From Clostridiaceae bacterium (GTDB lineage Bacteria; Bacillota; Clostridia; Oscillospirales; Acutalibacteraceae): a DNA stretch of 14,725 nucleotides. Below the pieces are notes generated by a model that saw only the letters and a program-made list of their open reading frames with translations, was not told where the DNA came from and made no database searches. The DNA is taken from positions 1 to 14,725 of the forward strand of contig JAEDNG010000008.1 of the NCBI GenBank assembly GCA_016302625.1. The letters are read 5' to 3'. Shown here piece by piece: positions 6,486-14,315 of this stretch. The translations under genes and the position numbers were made by a program. The stretch's first letter is position 1. The number at the start of each line of letters is the position of its first letter.

Positions 6486-6529
6486 ATTCAGGCTGATTAA
6501 TAAACAAATATTTTTGGAGGTTTTGAATT

Positions 6530-6958
6530 ATGTCAACATTTATGGCAAAACCTGCTGAAATTCAGCGTAAATGGTATATAATCGACGCTGCTGACAGACC
6601 GCTCGGACGTACCGCTACTAAGGTTGCGGATATTCTTCGCGGCAAATTAAAGCCGGAGTTTACTCCTCATGTCGATTGCGGCGACCATGTTGTCGTTATC
6701 AACGCTGACAAGGCAGTTTTAACAGGTAAGAAGCTTGACAAGAAGTATTACCGCCGCCACACCGGGTATATCGGCGGTCTTAAGGAAGTTAAGTATGCTA
6801 CCCTTATGAAGACCCGTCCGGAGCTTGCAATGGAGCTTGCCGTTAAAGGCATGGTACCCGATACCACAATCGGCCGCAAGGCACTTACCAGACTTCATGT
6901 TTACAGCGGCGCTGAGTATGCTCAGGTAGCTCAGAAGCCGGAAAAGCTTGAATTTTAA
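6530..6958 (+). CDS. rplM: 50S ribosomal protein L13
   Basis: L13 is an early-assembling protein of the large ribosomal subunit that binds 23S rRNA. The 142 residues match the usual length, and the start MSTFMAKPAEIQRKWYIIDA is the standard Firmicute form. Further family blocks are PLGRTATKVADILRGK, TPHVDCGDHVVVINADK, VLTGKKLDKKYYRRHTGYIGG and KGMVPDTTIGRKALTRLHVY. It ends in the usual QKPEKLEF-type tail. TGGAGG precedes the ATG. It is the first gene of a two-gene operon, with rpsI starting 17 bases later; this pairing is conserved across most bacteria. Its own promoter lies immediately upstream. Codon use is more even and less A/T-biased at third positions than in the neighbouring SGNH genes, as expected of a highly expressed gene. 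Confidence 0.98.
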   Translation: MSTFMAKPAEIQRKWYIIDAADRPLGRTATKVADILRGKLKPEFTPHVDCGDHVVVINADKAVLTGKKLDKKYYRRHTGYIGGLKEVKYATLMKTRPELAMELAVKGMVPDTTIGRKALTRLHVYSGAEYAQVAQKPEKLEF

Positions 6959-6975
6959 GAAGGGAGACAGAAACA

Positions 6976-7374
6976 ATGTTTGAAGCAAAGCCTTATTTCT
7001 ACGGAACAGGCAGAAGAAAAAGTTCTGTTGCCCGTGTTCGTCTTTACGCAGGAACCGGAAAAATCACCGTTAATGACAGAGACATTGACGATTACTTCGG
7101 TCTTGAAACCTTAAAGCTTATCGTTCGTCAGCCTTTGACCCTTACAGGCACTGCTGATAAGTACGATATTGTATGCCGCGTTGCAGGCGGCGGTGTTACC
7201 GGTCAGGCGGGCGCTATCCGCCACGGTATTTCCCGCGCGCTTCTCCAGTCTGACGCGGAGCTCCGCCCCGAGCTTAAGAAAGCGGGCTTCCTCACACGCG
7301 ATCCGCGTATGAAGGAGAGAAAGAAATACGGTCTCAAAGGCGCACGCCGCGCACCGCAGTTCTCAAAGAGATAA
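6976..7374 (+). CDS. rpsI: 30S ribosomal protein S9
   Basis: S9 is a small-subunit protein whose C-terminal tail reaches the P-site tRNA. The protein has 132 residues, close to the usual 130. Recognisable blocks are YFYGTGRRKSSVARVRL near the start, GTGKITVNDRDIDDYF, RVAGGGVTGQAGAIRHGISRALL in the middle and the end RMKERKKYGLKGARRAPQFSKR. The final SKR is the invariant tail that contacts tRNA. AAGGGAGA provides the ribosome binding site. It is co-transcribed with rplM, and the operon ends at the strong terminator 23 bases downstream. Confidence 0.98.
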   Translation: MFEAKPYFYGTGRRKSSVARVRLYAGTGKITVNDRDIDDYFGLETLKLIVRQPLTLTGTADKYDIVCRVAGGGVTGQAGAIRHGISRALLQSDAELRPELKKAGFLTRDPRMKERKKYGLKGARRAPQFSKR

Positions 7375-7396
7375 TTTATTTGTATTATCAAAAATC

Positions 7397-7430
7397 AAAA
7401 TCGCTCCCGATTTTCGGGAGCGATTTTTTT
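7397..7430 (+). terminator. Rho-independent terminator of rplM-rpsI
   Basis: A perfect 14-pair stem joins AAAATCGCTCCCGA (7397-7410) and TCGGGAGCGATTTT (7414-7427), with a TTT loop and a run of seven T residues ending at 7430. The A/T ends of the stem also allow some function on the minus strand, but no minus-strand gene ends here. Confidence 0.95.
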
Positions 7431-7500
7431 GCGCCTATTTTTTTGGGTAAGCTCGATTTTTTTGTCGGTAACCGGTGAAAAATCAATTAATTATCCCTCC

Positions 7501-7563
7501 ATTGGTAAAAATATGTCGATATTTGTGGAACATTTACAAACATAGATACAAAATTTTTCCAAT
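7501..7563. repeat. 63-base imperfect inverted repeat upstream of glgB
   Basis: The outer arms ATTGGTAAAAAT (7501-7512) and ATTTTTCCAAT (7553-7563) pair fully apart from one bulged T. Inside, the region around 7514-7520 pairs with 7542-7548 with one mismatch and a G-T wobble. TTTGT (7522-7526) then pairs with ACAAA (7536-7540) around a 9-base loop. It lies 26 bases before the -35 box of the glgB promoter. It is the only structure I see in the 317-base gap 7375-7691 besides the terminator, the promoter and a short leader. Confidence 0.5.
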
Positions 7564-7589
7564 CGTTTCGGAGTTTTAACAAAAATGAC

Positions 7590-7618
7590 TTGAAAAATTG
7601 ATTTAATGCTGATATAAT
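7590..7618 (+). promoter_or_regulatory. Sigma-A promoter of the glycogen operon
   Basis: TTGAAA (7590-7595) is followed by a 17-base spacer and a perfect TATAAT (7613-7618). Transcription would start near 7625, leaving a leader of about 67 bases. That leader has only weak potential hairpins (CCGGC with GCCGG across a 20-base loop). No catabolite-response element or known riboswitch is recognisable. Confidence 0.85.
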
Positions 7619-7691
7619 AAGAACTATAATGAAATAAGTCCGGCTAATTGCTGCTTTTATTGATGCCGGTCTTAGCAACATGAGGTGCAGA

Positions 7692-9569
7692 ATGAAGGAT
7701 TTTATTAATAATTTCAGCTCCGGAAAGGTTACGGACGCATATAAATATCTCGGCTCTTTTCTGAAAGGTGAGACAGCCGTTTTCCGCGTATGGGCGCCTA
7801 ATGCCGCGGCGGTTTCGGTCGTCGGCGATTTTAACGGCTGGGACGGCAATGCTAACCCGATGAAGAAAAACGACGGCGGCATATGGGAAACGAAAGTGAG
7901 CGGCATTAAGAATTTCGATACCTATAAGTACGCGATAACGGGTACTGACGGTATGACGGTTTTAAAGTCAGACCCGTATGCGCGCCATTATGAAACCGCG
8001 CCCGCCAATGCCTCAAAGGTTTACGTTTCAAATTACGAATGGAATGACGATGAGTGGCGAAAGGCTCAAAACGGAAAAAATATCTGCGAGGCGCCGGTCA
8101 ATATTTATGAGGTTCACGCAGGTTCGTGGAAAAGATTCGAGGACGGGAACACATACGACTATGTAACCCTGGCGAAAGAGCTTTCGGCATATCTTAAAAA
8201 AATGCATTATACGCATGTCGAGCTTATGCCGATTACAGAATATCCCTTTGAAGGCTCCTGGGGCTATCAGGTTTCGGGATATTTCGCGCCTACCTCGCGT
8301 TACGGTACGCCGGACGATTTTAAGAAATTTGTCGATATAATGCATCAAAACGGCATCGGGGTAATTCTCGACTGGGTGCCCGCGCATTTCCCGCGCGACG
8401 GCTTCGGGCTTTTCCGTTTTGACGGCACGCCGTGCTATGAATACGCCGACCCGCGCAAGGGCGAGCATAAGGAATGGGGAACCGTTGTTTTCGATTACGG
8501 CAAGCCGCAGGTGAGAAGCTTCCTTATTTCAAGCGCGGTTTACTGGATAAAGGAGTACCACGCGGACGGACTTCGGGTCGACGCGGTCGCTTCAATGCTT
8601 TACCTTGATTACGGCAGGCAGGGCGGCGACTGGATGCCGAATATTTACGGCGGCAGAGAAAACCTTGAGGCGATTGAGTTCTTAAAGCAGGTCAACACCG
8701 CCGCGTTTGAGGCAAATCCGTCGGTTATGATGATAGCCGAGGAATCGACGGCGTGGCCGCTCGTCACCAAACCGCCGAAGGACGGAGGGCTTGGCTTTAA
8801 CTTTAAGTGGAACATGGGTTGGATGAACGATATGCTCCGCTATATGTCCTTAGACCCGCTGTTCAGAAAGGACAACCATGACTGTCTGACCTTCTCGTTC
8901 TTCTATGCGTTTTCTGAGAATTTCATTCTCCCGATTTCGCACGACGAGGTGGTTCACTGCAAATGCTCCATGATTGAGAAAATGCCGGGCGAATATGAAA
9001 TGAAATTCGCTTCGCTTAAAGCGTTTTACGCGTATATGACGGCGCACCCGGGCAAAAAGCTGCTGTTTATGGGACAGGAGTTCGCGCAGTTTATAGAGTG
9101 GAACTATAAACAAGGGCTTGACTGGCTGCTGCTCGATTACGACGCGCACCGAAATATGCAGCAGTATGTTGCCGAGCTTAATAAATTTTACCTTAAAAAT
9201 TCCGAGTTCTTTGAAATTGATTATTCGTGGGAAGGCTTTAAATGGATTTCTAATGATGATAACACGCAAAGTATTATCGCCTTCCGCCGCATGAATAAAT
9301 CCGGCGGCGAGATAATCACGGTTTGCAATTTTGTGCCGGTCGCAAGGACAAACTACCGTATAGGTGTTCCGAAAAAAGGCGTATACAGGCGGATTTTCTG
9401 CTCTGACAGCGCGAAATTCGGCGGAGCAACAGAAACTGCGGCGTCATATAAGAGCGATAATATACCGATGCACGGGTATGATAATTCGGTAAGCCTTGAT
9501 ATACCCCCGATGTCGGTAAGCTTTTACCGTGTTCCGGCGGCAAAAAAGAAAGCGCAGAAAAATAAGTAA
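7692..9569 (+). CDS. glgB: 1,4-alpha-glucan branching enzyme (GH13)
   Basis: GlgB cuts alpha-1,4 chains and rejoins them as alpha-1,6 branches on glycogen in the cytosol. Numbered from ATG 7692 (625 residues), a CBM48-type N-terminal domain (FRVWAPNAAAVSVVGDFNGW, about 31-50) precedes the GH13 barrel. Barrel motifs are YEVHAGSW, HVELMPITEYPFEGSWGYQ, DWVPAHFPRD, GLRVDAVASML (nucleophile D297), MIAEEST (acid/base E350) and ISHDEVVH (D418). LLFMGQEFAQFIEWNY follows and is typical of branching enzymes. I prefer ATG 7692 to the in-frame ATG at 7680, because GAGGTG (7682-7687) lies between the two and is correctly placed only for the second. It is the first gene of the glg operon behind a strong promoter. 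The C-terminal all-beta domain is present, followed by a lysine-rich tail. Confidence 0.97.
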   Translation: MKDFINNFSSGKVTDAYKYLGSFLKGETAVFRVWAPNAAAVSVVGDFNGWDGNANPMKKNDGGIWETKVSGIKNFDTYKYAITGTDGMTVLKSDPYARHYETAPANASKVYVSNYEWNDDEWRKAQNGKNICEAPVNIYEVHAGSWKRFEDGNTYDYVTLAKELSAYLKKMHYTHVELMPITEYPFEGSWGYQVSGYFAPTSRYGTPDDFKKFVDIMHQNGIGVILDWVPAHFPRDGFGLFRFDGTPCYEYADPRKGEHKEWGTVVFDYGKPQVRSFLISSAVYWIKEYHADGLRVDAVASMLYLDYGRQGGDWMPNIYGGRENLEAIEFLKQVNTAAFEANPSVMMIAEESTAWPLVTKPPKDGGLGFNFKWNMGWMNDMLRYMSLDPLFRKDNHDCLTFSFFYAFSENFILPISHDEVVHCKCSMIEKMPGEYEMKFASLKAFYAYMTAHPGKKLLFMGQEFAQFIEWNYKQGLDWLLLDYDAHRNMQQYVAELNKFYLKNSEFFEIDYSWEGFKWISNDDNTQSIIAFRRMNKSGGEIITVCNFVPVARTNYRIGVPKKGVYRRIFCSDSAKFGGATETAASYKSDNIPMHGYDNSVSLDIPPMSVSFYRVPAAKKKAQKNK

Positions 9570-9634
9570 TAAAAATAAGACTTGTACGATACTATAGTAA
9601 GGTCTCATAATATAAAATGACAGGAGTGTTATAA

Positions 9635-10849
9635 TTGAACAGAAAGAAATGTGTTGCCATGCTTTTAGCGGGAGGTCAGGGCAGCAGATTAGGCGTCCTG
9701 ACAAGCAAAATCGCGAAACCCGCCGTGCCTTACGGGGGAAAATACCGCATAATTGATTTTCCGCTGTCCAATTGCGTTAATTCCGGAATTGACACGGTTG
9801 GTATTCTCACTCAGTACAAGCCCCTTGAGCTTAACGATTATGTAGGCTCGGGTAAGCCGTGGGATCTTGACCGTACAAGCGGGGGAGTACATATTCTCCC
9901 TCCGTATCAGGGTCAGCAGGGCGGCAACTGGTATAAGGGAACCGCTAACGCGATATATCAGAACATCGAGTTTATTGAAAGGTATAACCCGGAGGTTGTG
10001 CTGGTGCTTTCGGGCGACCATATCTACAAAATGGACTATTCCAAGATGATAAACGAGCATACCGAGAGCGGCGCCGCCTGCACGATAGCGGTGCTTGAGG
10101 TGCCGACGGAGGAGGCCTCGCGCTTCGGAATAATGAATACAAACGAGGACGGCACGATTTACGAGTTTGAGGAAAAGCCGAAAAATCCCAAGAGCAACCT
10201 TGCCTCTATGGGCATTTATACCTTTAACTGGCAGAAGCTTAAAAAGTATCTTATTGAGGACGAGGAGAACATAGGCTCGTCAAACGATTTCGGAAAGGAC
10301 GTTATTCCGGCGATGCTTGACGCGGGCGAGCTTATGAGGGTTTACCGCTTTAACGATTACTGGAAGGACGTGGGTACGGTAAATTCGCTTTGGGAGGCTA
10401 ATCTCGATTTGTTAAATCCCAAAATCGACCTTAATTTAGCCGACCGGAAATGGCGTATTTATTCAAGAACAACCGGTATGCCGCCGCAGTATATCGCCGA
10501 GACGGCTCAGGTTGAAAACTCGCTTATTACCGACGGCTGCGAGGTTGACGGAAAGCTTGATTATTCGATACTTTTTGAAAACGTCACGGTCGAAAAGGGA
10601 GCGAGCGTTGAATACTCTCTCGTTATGCCGGGAGCGGTAATCAAAAAGGGAGCAAAAGTAAGATATTCAATAATAGCCGAAAATGCAGTTGTCGGAGAAA
10701 AAGCGGAAATCGGAGCCGACCCTGCGGTAGTCGGCACAAAGGACTGGGGTATAACCGTTATCGGAGATAACCTTATTATCGGCAAAAAGGCCGAGATAAG
10801 TCCTAACAGAATGATAACCGAAAATGTCGGAGAGGGGGAGAAAATATGA
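9635..10849 (+). CDS. glgC: Glucose-1-phosphate adenylyltransferase, catalytic subunit
   Basis: GlgC makes ADP-glucose from ATP and glucose-1-phosphate, the committed step of bacterial glycogen synthesis. The protein has 404 residues. The nucleotide loop LLAGGQGSRL (10-19) is intact, as are KPAVPYGGKYRIIDF, GTANAIYQN and SGDHIYKMDY (catalytic D128). FEEKP carries K181, matching the glucose-1-phosphate lysine of the E. coli enzyme. K36 sits at the position of the E. coli fructose-1,6-bisphosphate lysine, but regulation cannot be read from that alone. The C-terminal third has hexapeptide-like repeats of a left-handed beta helix. The start is TTG 9635, 8 bases after GGAG. It follows glgB by 65 bases that contain no clear promoter. 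Its stop overlaps the glgD start in ATGA, so the two subunits are translationally coupled. Confidence 0.96.
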   Translation: MNRKKCVAMLLAGGQGSRLGVLTSKIAKPAVPYGGKYRIIDFPLSNCVNSGIDTVGILTQYKPLELNDYVGSGKPWDLDRTSGGVHILPPYQGQQGGNWYKGTANAIYQNIEFIERYNPEVVLVLSGDHIYKMDYSKMINEHTESGAACTIAVLEVPTEEASRFGIMNTNEDGTIYEFEEKPKNPKSNLASMGIYTFNWQKLKKYLIEDEENIGSSNDFGKDVIPAMLDAGELMRVYRFNDYWKDVGTVNSLWEANLDLLNPKIDLNLADRKWRIYSRTTGMPPQYIAETAQVENSLITDGCEVDGKLDYSILFENVTVEKGASVEYSLVMPGAVIKKGAKVRYSIIAENAVVGEKAEIGADPAVVGTKDWGITVIGDNLIIGKKAEISPNRMITENVGEGEKI

Positions 10850-11964
10850 GAGCGTCGGCAGTTGCGGGAATAGTATTCGCGAATATAAACGACACCCTGC
10901 TTAAAAAGCTTACTTCAAAAAGGTCAATGGCGTCGGTGCCGTACGGAGCGAGATACCGCCTTATTGATTTCTCCCTTTCAAACCTTGTAAACGCGGGCGT
11001 TTCGAGCGTCGGAATAATAACCAAGGAAAACTACCGCTCACTTATGGACCACGTCGGCAGCGGCGTTTATTGGGATCTTGACCGTAAAAACGGCGGTCTT
11101 TATCTGCTTCCGCCCTATGTTACAAGCGGTGCTAAGAGATATAACGGAACGGTTGACGCGCTTTACGGAGCGATGGATTATATCGACCGCTGCAAGGCGG
11201 ATTATATCGTGCTTTGCAGGGCGGACACAATCGCAAATATTGACATAGGCGCTGCGGTGGACAGCCATATCGAAAAGGGAGCGGACGTGACCTTTGTTTA
11301 TCATCACGGTATGCCGCCCGCAAACAACGCGGACATAGTGTCTTATGAGTTCGGGCGCGGCAAGAGAATAAAGAAACTTGACTTCGGGAAAGTTAATGAG
11401 GGCGAAACCGATTTTTATATCGGTGTTACGGTAATTTCGCGCGAGCTTTTAATGAAAGCCGTTAAAGAGGCTTACGAGGAGGGCGCGGTCAGCTTTTTAA
11501 GAGACGTTGTCGCAGAGCATACCGAAAAGCTTAAAATTTACGGCTTTGAGCATAAGGAGTTTGCCGCCGTGCTTGACGGAACCGACGCTTACTATAAGGC
11601 AAGCATGGATTTGCTTGACGCCGATGTGCGCAGACAGCTCTTTAATAAGGAAAGACCCGTTTTCACCAAAACGCGGGACGATATGCCGACAAGGTACGGC
11701 ACAAAATCCGATGTTAAGAACTGCTTTATCGCCGACGGCTGCGTTATAAACGGAACGGTTAAAAACAGTATTCTGTTCAGGGGCGTTACCGTAGAAAAGG
11801 ACGCGGTTGTTGAAAACTGTATTTTAATGCAGGAAACCTCTGTCGGGGCGGCGGCTCAGATTAATAACGTTATAGCCGACAAAAATGCTGTAATAGGCGA
11901 CGGAATGGTGCTTAAAGGGGCGCGCGATAAGTGCTTCTTTATTAAGAAAAATCAAATTTTATAA
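10846..11964 (+). CDS. glgD: GlgD, non-catalytic partner subunit of ADP-glucose pyrophosphorylase
   Basis: GlgD is a GlgC homologue that in Firmicutes forms a mixed complex with GlgC and raises its activity. The 372 residues align with GlgC from end to end, for example VPYGARYRLIDFSLSNLVNAG against the same block in GlgC, and VYWDLDRKNGGLYLLPPY. The catalytic machinery is degraded. The nucleotide loop GGQGSRL is replaced by FANINDTLL (11-19). The lysine of GGKYR is arginine, and SGDH becomes RADT. The pattern fits a subunit that no longer catalyses, which is the known condition of GlgD. A C-terminal beta-helix with repeats such as CVINGTVKNSILFRGVTVEK remains. The ATG overlaps the glgC stop by four bases, and a GGGGGAG site lies inside the end of glgC. 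A small hairpin and 36 bases separate it from glgA. Confidence 0.95.
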   Translation: MRASAVAGIVFANINDTLLKKLTSKRSMASVPYGARYRLIDFSLSNLVNAGVSSVGIITKENYRSLMDHVGSGVYWDLDRKNGGLYLLPPYVTSGAKRYNGTVDALYGAMDYIDRCKADYIVLCRADTIANIDIGAAVDSHIEKGADVTFVYHHGMPPANNADIVSYEFGRGKRIKKLDFGKVNEGETDFYIGVTVISRELLMKAVKEAYEEGAVSFLRDVVAEHTEKLKIYGFEHKEFAAVLDGTDAYYKASMDLLDADVRRQLFNKERPVFTKTRDDMPTRYGTKSDVKNCFIADGCVINGTVKNSILFRGVTVEKDAVVENCILMQETSVGAAAQINNVIADKNAVIGDGMVLKGARDKCFFIKKNQIL

Positions 11965-11967
11965 TAT

Positions 11968-11985
11968 GCTGTCTTATTCGACAGC
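11968..11985 (+). other. Intercistronic hairpin between glgD and glgA
   Basis: GCTGTC (11968-11973) and GACAGC (11980-11985) form a perfect six-pair stem around a TTATTC loop. No T-run follows, and the glgA ribosome binding site comes next. It is therefore not a terminator and may affect mRNA stability or glgA translation. The function is inference. Confidence 0.4.
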
Positions 11986-12000
11986 GGAACGGAGAAAAGA

Positions 12001-13422
12001 ATGAAAGTATTATTTGCTTCAAGCGAGGCTTATCCATTTGCAATGTCAGGCGGTCTTGCCGACGTTGCCGGTTCACTGCCGAAGGCATTAAGAAAACGGC
12101 TTATAGGCTGCCGTATAGTAATGCCGCTTTACAGCTGTATTTCTGATGAGTTGCGTCAGAAAATGACCTTTATCACAAGCATTACGGTATCGGTCGCATG
12201 GCGCAGACAGTACTGCGGAATATTTGAGGCTCATCTGGACGGCGTGATATATTACTTTATCGATAATCAGTATTATTTTAAGAGAGAGGGCTTATACGGT
12301 CATTACGACGACGCGGAGCGTTTTGCTTTCTTCTCCCGCGCGGTACTTGATATTATTCCGCACATCGGCTTTACTCCGGACATAATCCACTGCAACGACT
12401 GGCAGACCGCTTTAATTCCGGTATACCTTAATTCAATGTACCGCGGTCAGGAAATATACGATAATATTAAAACGGTATTCACGATTCATAATATTCAGTA
12501 TCAGGGCAAATACGGCCGTGAGCTTAACGGCGACGTGCTGGGACTGCCGTATGAGAGCGAGAGCCTTGTTGAGTACGACGGCTGCGTGAACTTTATGAAG
12601 GGCGCTATTCAGTGTGCGGATAAGGTGACGACCGTATCTCCTACCTACGCGCATGAGATTTTAGACCCTTATTATTCTCACGGACTGGACGGAATTTTAA
12701 AGCAGTTTACCTATAAGCTTACGGGAATTGTCAACGGAATAGATTATGATGTATATAATCCTGAAACCGACAGTCTTATTTATAAAAATTACACGGTTGA
12801 CGATCTCGAAAATAAGGCGTATAATAAACAGATGCTGAGGAAGGAAACGGGACTTCCCGAAAGAGCGGACGCTCCGGTTATCGGAATTGTGACCCGCCTT
12901 GTTAAGCACAAGGGTCTTGACCTTGTAAAGTGTGTTTTCGAGGAGCTTTTAAGAGCCGACCTCCAGTTTGTGATTTTAGGCTCGGGCGAATGGGAGTTTG
13001 AAACCTTTTTCCACGAAATGGCTTCAAAATATCCCGATAAAGTAGCTTTAAGACTGGGATTTAATCCTCAGCTTGCGCATAAAATATATGCGGGAGCGGA
13101 TATTTTCCTGATGCCCAGCCAAAGCGAGCCGTGCGGACTGGCGCAAATGGTCGCTCTACGCTACGGAACTATCCCGATTGTAAGGCAAACCGGCGGTCTT
13201 AACGACACCGTTTCCGACAGCGGCGACGGCGAGGGTAACGGCTTTACCTTTAAAAGCTACAACGCGCACGATATGGAAAACACCGTTTGGCGTGCGATTG
13301 CGGGCTACAAGGATAAGGAAGGCTGGGATATTCTGCGCCGCCGCGCAATGCAGTGCGACAACAGCTGGGGAATATCCGCAAACGCATACATCAGACTTTA
13401 TAGGGATATTGCCGGCAGATAG
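12001..13422 (+). CDS. glgA: Glycogen synthase, ADP-glucose type (GT5)
   Basis: GlgA adds glucose from ADP-glucose to the non-reducing ends of glycogen. The 473 residues match the usual length. The two-domain GT-B fold is supported by SEAYPFAMSGGLADVAGSLP at the N-terminus, HCNDWQTALIP (130-140), FTIHNIQYQGKY and IVNGIDYDVYNP. The C-terminal domain has GIVTRLVKHKGLDL (R299 and K304) and SQSEPCGLAQMVALRYG (E376). The lysine of the KTGGL motif, which binds ADP-glucose in E. coli GlgA at residue 15, is methionine here (AMSGGL, M15, codon ATG). Other active-site motifs are intact, so I still expect synthase activity. The change may be a lineage variant. GGAG lies six bases before the ATG. It is the last gl(y)cogen gene of the operon, and no terminator is visible before uppP. 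Confidence 0.96.
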   Translation: MKVLFASSEAYPFAMSGGLADVAGSLPKALRKRLIGCRIVMPLYSCISDELRQKMTFITSITVSVAWRRQYCGIFEAHLDGVIYYFIDNQYYFKREGLYGHYDDAERFAFFSRAVLDIIPHIGFTPDIIHCNDWQTALIPVYLNSMYRGQEIYDNIKTVFTIHNIQYQGKYGRELNGDVLGLPYESESLVEYDGCVNFMKGAIQCADKVTTVSPTYAHEILDPYYSHGLDGILKQFTYKLTGIVNGIDYDVYNPETDSLIYKNYTVDDLENKAYNKQMLRKETGLPERADAPVIGIVTRLVKHKGLDLVKCVFEELLRADLQFVILGSGEWEFETFFHEMASKYPDKVALRLGFNPQLAHKIYAGADIFLMPSQSEPCGLAQMVALRYGTIPIVRQTGGLNDTVSDSGDGEGNGFTFKSYNAHDMENTVWRAIAGYKDKEGWDILRRRAMQCDNSWGISANAYIRLYRDIAGR

Positions 13423-13460
13423 CCGGTATTTCCCTTATGTCGGGGGTAACAGGGGGATTT

Positions 13461-14306
13461 ATGGAAATATTAAAATCAATTATTTTAGGTATTATCGAGG
13501 GAATTACCGAATGGCTGCCGATAAGCAGTACGGGACATTTAATACTTGCCGACGAGTTTATAAAGCTTGGCGCCAGCGACGAATTTATGGAGATGTTCAA
13601 CGTTGTAATTCAGTTGGGCGCTATTCTGGCGGTTGTCGTTTTGTTCTTCAAAAAGCTGTGGCCCTTTACGCTTGACAAAAGCAGAGGCTATAACTACATA
13701 ACAAAGGGCGGCGGCATAATCAAAAAGGACATAATGGATATGTGGATTAAGGTTATTGTCGCAATGCTGCCCGCGGCGATAATCGGCATACCGTTCGACG
13801 ATTTCTTTGAGGAGCATTTCCATAATTATATTGTTGTAGCCGCGGCGCTTATAATTTACGGCGTGCTGTTTATCGTAATCGAGCGCCGCAATAAACACAG
13901 AAAACCGAAATACGGGACTATCGACGATATTTCTTATAAAACCGCGCTGTTTATCGGCTTGTTTCAGGCGCTGTCCTTAATACCGGGAACTTCACGGAGC
14001 GGCTCAACCATTCTGGGCGCTATAATTCTCGGCGTTTCGCGCGTTGCGGCGGCGGAATTCAGCTTTTATTTAGCGGTTCCGGTAATGTTCGGCGCAAGCT
14101 TTATTAAGCTTTTAAAATTCGGTCTTGATTTTACGGGCACCGAGCTTGCGGTTTTGCTTGTCGGAATGATAACCGCCTTTATTGTTTCGGTATTGGTTAT
14201 CAGATTTTTAATGAGCTATATCAGAAAGCACGATTTTGCCGTTTTCGGATATTACAGAATAGTTTTGGGCGTTATAGTGGTGCTTTACTTCCTGATTGCG
14301 GGCTAA
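13461..14306 (+). CDS. uppP: Undecaprenyl-diphosphatase (BacA/UppP family)
   Basis: UppP removes a phosphate from undecaprenyl pyrophosphate outside the membrane, recycling the lipid carrier for peptidoglycan and other wall polymers. Overproduction gives bacitracin resistance. Counted from ATG 13461 the protein has 281 residues and many hydrophobic spans. Both signature blocks are present: EGITEWLPISSTGHLIL (E13, E17, H26) and PGTSRSGSTILGA (175-187, R179). I prefer ATG 13461 to the in-frame ATG at 13437. The later start has AGGGGG just upstream and matches the usual family N-terminus, while the earlier one has no ribosome binding site. A hydrophilic loop at about 71-95 is somewhat long. It follows glgA by 38 bases and precedes the phosphodiesterase gene by 9, so it may be read from the glycogen transcript. 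Confidence 0.96.
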   Translation: MEILKSIILGIIEGITEWLPISSTGHLILADEFIKLGASDEFMEMFNVVIQLGAILAVVVLFFKKLWPFTLDKSRGYNYITKGGGIIKKDIMDMWIKVIVAMLPAAIIGIPFDDFFEEHFHNYIVVAAALIIYGVLFIVIERRNKHRKPKYGTIDDISYKTALFIGLFQALSLIPGTSRSGSTILGAIILGVSRVAAAEFSFYLAVPVMFGASFIKLLKFGLDFTGTELAVLLVGMITAFIVSVLVIRFLMSYIRKHDFAVFGYYRIVLGVIVVLYFLIAG

Positions 14307-14315
14307 GGGTAAAAA

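Noticed and set aside
7424..7463. Three runs of seven T residues within 40 bases after the rpsI terminator.
   Set aside because: The first is the terminator U-tract. The other two are not helically phased and belong to no recognisable structure.
7626..7680. Possible riboswitch or attenuator in the glgB leader.
   Set aside because: Only a five-pair stem with a large loop can be drawn, there is no T-run, and no known aptamer motif is visible.
7680..7691. ATG 7680 as the glgB start.
   Set aside because: No ribosome binding site precedes it. GAGGTG lies between it and ATG 7692 and is correctly spaced only for the latter.
9582..9611. Possible promoter TTGTAC - 18 bases - CATAAT between glgB and glgC.
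   Set aside because: The -35 match is poor (three of six) and the genes are close enough to share the glgB promoter.
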